From the NCBI GenBank assembly GCA_030150585.1, contig JASLFM010000473.1, forward strand, positions 1 to 8,405: a stretch of DNA of 8,405 bases, read 5' to 3'. Below the pieces are notes generated by a model, which saw only the letters and a list, made by a program, of their open reading frames with translations, did no database searches and was not told the DNA's origin. Source of the DNA: Acidovorax sp. GTDB lineage: Bacteria; Pseudomonadota; Gammaproteobacteria; Burkholderiales; Burkholderiaceae_C. The position numbers were made by a program, and so were the translations under genes. Below are positions 7,118-8,405 of the stretch, one piece after another (within the stretch, counting starts at the first letter, position 1; the number at the start of each line of letters is the position of its first letter).

Positions 7118-7170
7118 TATTGATACGTTTGCCTGCCCCACCGACCCGCCCACGCTCCTGAACCGCTTCC

Positions 7171-8031
7171 ATGTTCGTCATCCTCGGCTACCTCCTCACC
7201 TTCGGATGCGTCTTCGGCGTGTTCGTGGCCCATGGCGGCAACATCAAGGTGCTCCTGGAGGCTTTGCCCTTCGAAATGATCACCATCGGGGGGGCCGCCC
7301 TGGGCTCCTTCATCGTAAACAACCAGCCCAAGGTGCTCAAATCCACCTTCGGTGCCCTGCCGCAGGTGTTCAAAGGCTCCAAGTACACGAAGGCGCGGTA
7401 CATGGAGCTGATGTCCATGCTCTACGAAATCCTCCAAAAAGCCCGCAAGGAAGGGCTCATGGCGATCGAAAAGGACGTGGAGGCGCCCCATGAGTCGCCC
7501 ATCTTCACCAAATTCCCCGCCGTGGGCACCGACCACCACGTGGTCGAATTCACCACCGACTACCTGCGCATGATGGTGTCGGGCAACCTGAACGCGCACG
7601 AGATCGAGGCGCTGATGGACAGCGAGATCGAGACCCACCACCAGGAGGCCCATGCCCCGGTCGCCGCGCTCACGCGCCTGGCCGGCGCCCTGCCCGCCTT
7701 CGGTATCGTGGCAGCCGTGCTGGGCGTGGTGAACACCATGGGTTCCGTGGGCCAGCCGCCCGCGGTGCTCGGGGGCATGATCGCCTCGGCGCTGGTGGGC
7801 ACATTCCTCGGCATTCTGCTGGCCTACGGCCTGGTGGAGCCGCTGGCCGGCCTGTTGGAGCAGAAGGCGGAAGACGCGGCCAAGGAGCTGGTGTGCATCA
7901 AGACCACGCTGCTGGCCAGCATGCAGGGCTACAACCCGGCCACGGCCATCGAATTCGGGCGCAAGGTGCTGTTCTCGACCGACCGCCCTGGCTTCGCCGA
8001 GCTGGAAGCCCACGTGAAGGGCAAGAAATAA
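7171..8031 (+). CDS. motA: Flagellar motor stator protein MotA
   Basis: MotA is the inner-membrane stator subunit that, with MotB, conducts protons and turns the rotor by contacting FliG. The 286-residue product aligns along its whole length with MotA of the E. coli type at a constant offset of +2. The N-terminal helix is MFVILGYLLTFGCVFGVFVAHGG (hydrophobic part 2-20), followed by ITIGGAALGSFIV (37-49). The cytoplasmic loop carries R92 and E100, equivalent to the FliG-interacting R90 and E98. Two late helices include LPAFGIVAAVLGVVNTMGS (174-192) with P175 (P173 equivalent) and ALVGTFLGILLAYGLVEPLA (207-226) with P224 (P222 equivalent). Length is normal. The ATG at 7171 gives the conserved N-terminus, although no strong Shine-Dalgarno sequence precedes it. 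A sigma-28-like promoter lies upstream and motB follows after 18 bases, as in the usual motAB operon. All key residues are present, so it should be functional. Confidence 0.97.
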   Translation: MFVILGYLLTFGCVFGVFVAHGGNIKVLLEALPFEMITIGGAALGSFIVNNQPKVLKSTFGALPQVFKGSKYTKARYMELMSMLYEILQKARKEGLMAIEKDVEAPHESPIFTKFPAVGTDHHVVEFTTDYLRMMVSGNLNAHEIEALMDSEIETHHQEAHAPVAALTRLAGALPAFGIVAAVLGVVNTMGSVGQPPAVLGGMIASALVGTFLGILLAYGLVEPLAGLLEQKAEDAAKELVCIKTTLLASMQGYNPATAIEFGRKVLFSTDRPGFAELEAHVKGKK

Positions 8032-8049
8032 GCCCTGCGCGAGAGCCTT

Positions 8050-8405
8050 ATGGCCGACAAAAAGCTCCAGCCCATCATCATCAAGCGCGTCAAGAAGGGC
8101 GGCCATGCCGCCCACGGTGGCGCCTGGAAGATCGCCTACGCCGACTTCGTGACGGCCATGATGGCCTTCTTTTTGCTCATGTGGCTGCTGGGCTCCACGG
8201 CCAAGGGCGAGCTGCAGGGGATTGCCGCCTATTTCTCGTCGCCGCTCAAGGTGGCGATGACGGGCGGCGACGGGGCCGGCAACAGCTCCAGCGTGGTCCC
8301 GGGCGGCGGCAACGATCTGTCCAAGGTGCACGGGCAGGTGCGCCGCTCGGATTCGGAGCAAGAAACCGACCGCCGCAAGAACATCGACACCCTGCGCGCG
8401 GAACG
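8050..8405 (+). CDS. motB: Flagellar motor stator protein MotB, N-terminal part
   Basis: MotB pairs with MotA in the proton channel and anchors the stator to peptidoglycan. The ATG at 8050, 18 bases after the motA stop and preceded by a weak GAGAG (8041-8045), opens a frame that runs off the window after 118 codons. It begins with a lysine-rich tail (MADKKLQPIIIKRVKKGG) and then W26-K-I-A-Y-A-D32-F-V. D32 is at the same position as the essential proton-binding Asp32 of E. coli MotB. The single transmembrane helix follows (about 33-50, FVTAMMAFFLLMWLLG). After it comes the amphipathic plug-like segment (LQGIAAYFSSPLKV) and a Gly/Ser-rich periplasmic linker. The OmpA-like peptidoglycan-binding domain is beyond the right edge. 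The aspartate channel residue indicates a proton-driven motor. Confidence 0.95.
   Translation, partial: MADKKLQPIIIKRVKKGGHAAHGGAWKIAYADFVTAMMAFFLLMWLLGSTAKGELQGIAAYFSSPLKVAMTGGDGAGNSSSVVPGGGNDLSKVHGQVRRSDSEQETDRRKNIDTLRAE

Noticed and set aside
7117..8361. A 414-codon open frame on the - strand across motA and motB
   Set aside because: It is antisense to two confidently identified genes with conserved key residues. Its His/Gln/Gly-rich composition is what GC-rich antisense frames give, with no recognisable motif.
1..8405. CRISPR array, tRNA, insertion sequence or long direct repeats
   Set aside because: Reading through by eye, I saw no regularly spaced repeats, cloverleaf-like segment, transposase motifs or terminal inverted repeats.

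Overview
The window reads as chromosome of a GC-rich, flagellated betaproteobacterium, most likely a member of the Comamonadaceae (Acidovorax/Comamonas/Delftia-like). That placement is an inference from codon use and from the MotA/MotB sequences; I could not run a search. It joins a surface-polysaccharide or flagellin glycosylation locus (about 1-6405) to the flagellar stator operon motA-motB (7171 to the right edge).

Left to right on the + strand there are five elements. (1) The C-terminal end of a HAD-family phosphatase (2-244). (2) A three-part SAM methyltransferase of the sugar C-methyltransferase type (241-1350). Its last ~35 codons continue in another frame to 1442, so it is frameshifted here. 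(3) A family 2 glycosyltransferase with an extra C-terminal Rossmann-like domain (1490-2875). (4) A 1177-residue multidomain glycosyltransferase (2872-6405) with the order GT-B-like, degenerate GT2-like, GT2, GT-B. Genes 1/2 and 3/4 overlap by ATGA, which indicates one co-transcribed, translationally coupled cluster. (5) After a short remnant region come motA and the start of motB.

On the - strand, tail to tail with gene 4, lies the broken C-terminal half of a CDP-glucose 4,6-dehydratase (rfbG-like, 6419-6938). It has an internal frameshift and no recognisable N-terminal half. The stretch from 6939 to about 7090 holds no intact gene. motA is preceded by a good match to a sigma-28 (FliA) flagellar promoter at 7091-7117.

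The most notable structural signal is base composition. The HAD end and everything after about 3720-3760 are very GC-rich. The block from 241 to about 3720 (methyltransferase, GT2 and the first ~285 residues of the giant glycosyltransferase) is clearly more AT-rich, with many ATA, AGA and AAA codons. The right edge of this block lies inside an open reading frame. This fits replacement of a glycan-specifying cassette by recombination, with the giant glycosyltransferase as a chimera of an imported N-terminal module and a resident C-terminal part. I see no wholly new system; the mosaic, the decaying sugar-modification genes and the flagellar neighbour are the points worth following.
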